This document shows positions 4,708-6,636 of a stretch of 6,636 nt of DNA, in pieces (position 1 is the first letter of the stretch; every line of letters begins with the position of its first letter). This stretch comes from JAWXCH01 sp034440595 (GTDB lineage: Bacteria > Planctomycetota > Planctomycetia > Pirellulales > JALHPA01). The stretch spans positions 1 through 6,636 of the forward strand of contig JAWXCH010000198.1 of assembly GCA_034440595.1 (NCBI GenBank). The letters run 5' to 3'. The position numbers were made by a program, and so were the translations under genes. The notes beneath the pieces were generated by a model, which ran no database searches, was not told the DNA's origin, and saw nothing but the letters and a program-made list of their open reading frames with translations.

Positions 4708-6636
4708 TCACTGAGACGACACTCGCCTTCGTCGTGCGAGCGCAGCGATTCCAATCGTGACGCAACCGATCCCGAGTAGCAGCCAGGTTTCTGGTTCTGG
4801 GACGACCAATGTAGCATCGCTATTTAAAAAGCTTGCCAAAGTGGCGGCTTGATGTGTAGTGGCCGGAGCGCTCAGACTGACCGCGCCGACGGATTCTTCT
4901 AGCAAGATTGCGTTCTGCATTCCAAAGGCAAAGTCGATCAGGCCATAGTCATCGAAATCAACGCTGCCATCGTAGTTGAAGTCGCCACTGATCCAGCCAA
5001 GGTTGGGCCGAATGCCGCGCATTATAGCGTCGATCAGACCGTAGTCATCCATGTCGATCAACCCATCCAGATTGGCGTCGCCAAGAAATGTGTACTTGAC
5101 CAGGATGTCGTCGCTGTCGACCGGCAGCCCACTGAACGAATCTTCTGCCGACATGCCTACTGTTAGAAAGTCACTGTTGCGAATTGCGGCCAGGCCCAGC
5201 AGTTCGCCCCCCGCACTGGAGTTAATGGCGGCGGCGGTCGAAGTGCTGATGCCCGCTCGATCCCAATGACTGTGGGCACCTGTTTTATTCTGTGAAAATA
5301 GAATCTGCTGAACCGTCGTGGATAGCACTGTGTTCTTAGTTGCGTTGGTTGCGCTAATTACCAAATCGTTATTGGCCAAATCCAATAGGCCAGTCGGTCG
5401 GCTGCCGCCATCGATCACTAACGATTGAACCAGTGAGGCGGTTCCACCGGCGGAAGAATTGCGCAGTTCCACCTTTGCCGCAGATCCAATTAGAAGTGCG
5501 TTCTGTTCGATCCGATCGGCTTGCAAGCTGGCACCGGCGGAAACGAAAGTATTTCCGCGACCGGTGATTTCGTTAGCCGCGGTCATTCCAGCGGACACGG
5601 TCAACCCAGTAGCAGAATCGTTGATCACACTTACGCGTTGAGTCCGTACGCTGGAGTCGGAGAGTGGATCTCGCCGGCTGGCATCAATGACGACAGCGCC
5701 TGCGTTACCGATCTGTAAGGCCGCACCTTGTGCAGCGATTGAGACCGGGCTACTCGCCTCAGGAGCAAGAATAACACTCCCGGCTTGCACGAACAGACGG
5801 GAGTTGTGCGACAATGTATGGCCGCCACGCATTGCCAAAGTTCCGCTGCCGAGTTTGGTTGCGGTTTGCGAGGCATCGACAGATAAGTTTCCTGTTATCG
5901 CTAGGCTGCCACCGGTGACGCCGATCCCACTGCTGGAGGTCACTGTGACTGGGCCTGCAAAGGAACTATTGCCAGCCTGATTTTCGATCGCTCCACGACC
6001 GGTCGGACCATTGCCGCTAACCGAAACTGGTTCGGCGGCTGTGTAGTTGACCGAGCGGAATGCCAGCGCAGCTCCTGACGAAACGATTGTTTGAGCTGCA
6101 GTGCTTCCAAGTGCCTGATCGGCTGTGACGACTACTGTTCCGGATTCAATATGGTTTTTTCCGATGTGCAGATTGTGCGAGTTTAAGGTCAGCGTGCCGG
6201 TTCCTCGTTTTATCAGTCCCGCCGGGGTCTGACCAATTGGGCCATCGTTGAAGGAGTAATCCCGCGTGGAGTTGTCGACCAGGATGGAGGCAGGAGTCGG
6301 CGAGCCTTGCACACTGATGTTGGTTCGACTGGCATCGGCATGGTCATTGAAGACCACGTGCTCGTAGTCGTCGTACACGCTACCAGACTGCCCGCGGACA
6401 AAGTTCGCCTGCCCTGAATTTTGCCATGCATTACCACTGGAACCGGTCCAACCGATCGTACCAGTGGTCGACCATGCCAGCCCGTAGTCGGAATCAAATT
6501 GTCCCTGGTCGGCGGTTCCGTTGACTTGCAATCGGTAGCGGTGTCCGCCAATCAGGTTCGACCAGAGGTTCTCAGTATTTTGCTCGCCACTGTTGGATGC
6601 TCTGACCAGAATCGGCTGGTTGGCGTTGGTCACGTC
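4708..6636 (-). CDS. Secreted PEP-CTERM surface protein with autotransporter-type beta repeats and dockerin-like EF-hands, 5'-truncated
   Basis: This is the C-terminal 642 or so residues of a large extracellular protein. The frame is open to the window end, so the GTG at 6631-6633 is probably internal and the signal peptide lies outside. Residues are counted from that GTG. The first 500 or so residues are rich in Gly, Ser, Thr, Asn and Ala, with beta-strand repeats of the autotransporter-associated/PATR type: YEHVVFND, then IKRGTGTLTLNSHNL and IESGTVVVTADQALG (139-176). A weaker copy is KLGSGTLAMRGG to QAGSVILAPEA (254-293). Two dockerin-like calcium loops follow, GDANLDGLIDMDD (518-530) and GDFNYDGSVDFDD (550-562). 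The protein ends with VPEPETW (611-617), a hydrophobic helix (618-633) and RRRR (634-637), a textbook PEP-CTERM signal. Export, exosortase processing and cell-surface or matrix location are inferred. No transporter beta-barrel is present, so it is not a true type V autotransporter. The specific role is unknown; adhesin or matrix protein is likely. Confidence 0.9.
   Translation of the reverse strand, partial: DVTNANQPILVRASNSGEQNTENLWSNLIGGHRYRLQVNGTADQGQFDSDYGLAWSTTGTIGWTGSSGNAWQNSGQANFVRGQSGSVYDDYEHVVFNDHADASRTNISVQGSPTPASILVDNSTRDYSFNDGPIGQTPAGLIKRGTGTLTLNSHNLHIGKNHIESGTVVVTADQALGSTAAQTIVSSGAALAFRSVNYTAAEPVSVSGNGPTGRGAIENQAGNSSFAGPVTVTSSSGIGVTGGSLAITGNLSVDASQTATKLGSGTLAMRGGHTLSHNSRLFVQAGSVILAPEASSPVSIAAQGAALQIGNAGAVVIDASRRDPLSDSSVRTQRVSVINDSATGLTVSAGMTAANEITGRGNTFVSAGASLQADRIEQNALLIGSAAKVELRNSSAGGTASLVQSLVIDGGSRPTGLLDLANNDLVISATNATKNTVLSTTVQQILFSQNKTGAHSHWDRAGISTSTAAAINSSAGGELLGLAAIRNSDFLTVGMSAEDSFSGLPVDSDDILVKYTFLGDANLDGLIDMDDYGLIDAIMRGIRPNLGWISGDFNYDGSVDFDDYGLIDFAFGMQNAILLEESVGAVSLSAPATTHQAATLASFLNSDATLVVPEPETWLLLGIGCVTIGIAALARRRRVSSQ
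4711..4803 (-). other. PEP-CTERM exosortase sorting signal
   Basis: The last 31 residues of the surface protein contain the VPEP motif followed by ETW, a hydrophobic stretch of about 16 residues (LLLGIGCVTIGIAALA) and a cluster of four arginines before the tail VSSQ. This tripartite order defines PEP-CTERM proteins, which are processed by membrane exosortases and usually delivered to the cell surface or exopolysaccharide. No exosortase gene is in the window. Confidence 0.93.
4933..5082 (-). repeat. Tandem dockerin-like/EF-hand calcium loops
   Basis: Two DxNxDGxxDxxD loops lie 32 residues apart in the surface protein. In loop 1 the predicted calcium ligands are D519, N521, D523, D527 and D530. 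In loop 2 they are D551, N553, D555, D559 and D562. Both loops continue into the same word DDYGLID. This is the type I dockerin arrangement. In bacteria without cellulosomes such segments are usually calcium-stabilised structural modules, and no cohesin partner is visible here. Confidence 0.85.
6106..6219 (-). other. Autotransporter-associated (PATR-type) beta-strand repeat
   Basis: This segment encodes the best-matching repeat unit, GLIKRGTGTLTLNSHN followed by HIESGTVVVTADQALG. It fits the family pattern of a K-x-G-x-GTLTL strand, a loop, then a GT(L/V)xV strand ending in ALG. The preceding stretch (YEHVVFNDHAD, then ASILVDNSTRDYSF) matches the lead-in usually seen before such units. A second, more divergent unit is encoded at 5755-5874. 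Confidence 0.7.

Noticed and set aside
4698..4726. Intrinsic terminator for the minus-strand surface-protein gene
   Set aside because: A six-T run exists on the minus strand, but the only nearby stem (CTCGC/GCGAG at 4722-4726 and 4736-4740) is five pairs long, inside the coding region and about 18 bases away.
4459..4779. 106-codon plus-strand frame in the convergent gap
   Set aside because: It starts with TTG, runs into the PEP-CTERM coding region on the opposite strand, and has no domain or ribosome-binding site.
6631..6633. GTG as the start codon of the surface protein
   Set aside because: The frame is open beyond it and no signal peptide follows, although a PEP-CTERM protein must be exported. 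It is an internal codon.

Overview
The window looks like a piece of a bacterial chromosome, most probably from a planctomycete (Pirellulales-like). I infer this from the large surface protein at the right end. It combines autotransporter-type beta-strand repeats, a tandem EF-hand/dockerin-like segment and a C-terminal PEP-CTERM (VPEP) exosortase signal, a combination I associate with that phylum. A DRG/Obg-type GTPase with a TGS domain next to PolX fits but does not prove it. Base composition looks moderate and even across the genes. I see no insertion sequence, phage gene, CRISPR array, tRNA or rRNA.

Layout. (1) 1-470, plus strand: the C-terminal part of a DRG-like GTPase (G4 and G5 motifs, then a TGS domain), cut by the window start. 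(2) 483-2234, plus: a complete 583-residue PolX, with helix-hairpin-helix motifs, a Pol beta-type nucleotidyltransferase and a C-terminal PHP phosphoesterase. It starts 12 bases after gene 1 and is probably co-transcribed with it. (3) 2235-2527: a 293-base gap that opens with a 10-bp inverted repeat beginning in the polX stop codon. (4) 2528-4456, plus: a 642-residue polytopic membrane protein with a GT-C-like layout and no assigned function. (5) 4457-4707: a 251-base gap between convergent genes, containing a perfect 7-bp palindromic hairpin. (6) 4708-6636, minus: the C-terminal 642 or so residues of a secreted, exosortase-sorted repeat protein, cut by the window end.

How the genes relate. 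The GTPase and PolX are housekeeping-type genes (ribosome/RNA-linked GTPase and DNA repair) that share strand and spacing, but no common pathway is evident. The membrane protein and the surface protein both concern the cell envelope. They are convergent and there is no sequence evidence that they work together. I do not see a clear new multi-gene system. The parts most worth a second look are the uncharacterised membrane protein, the architecture of the surface protein, and the two structured intergenic elements.
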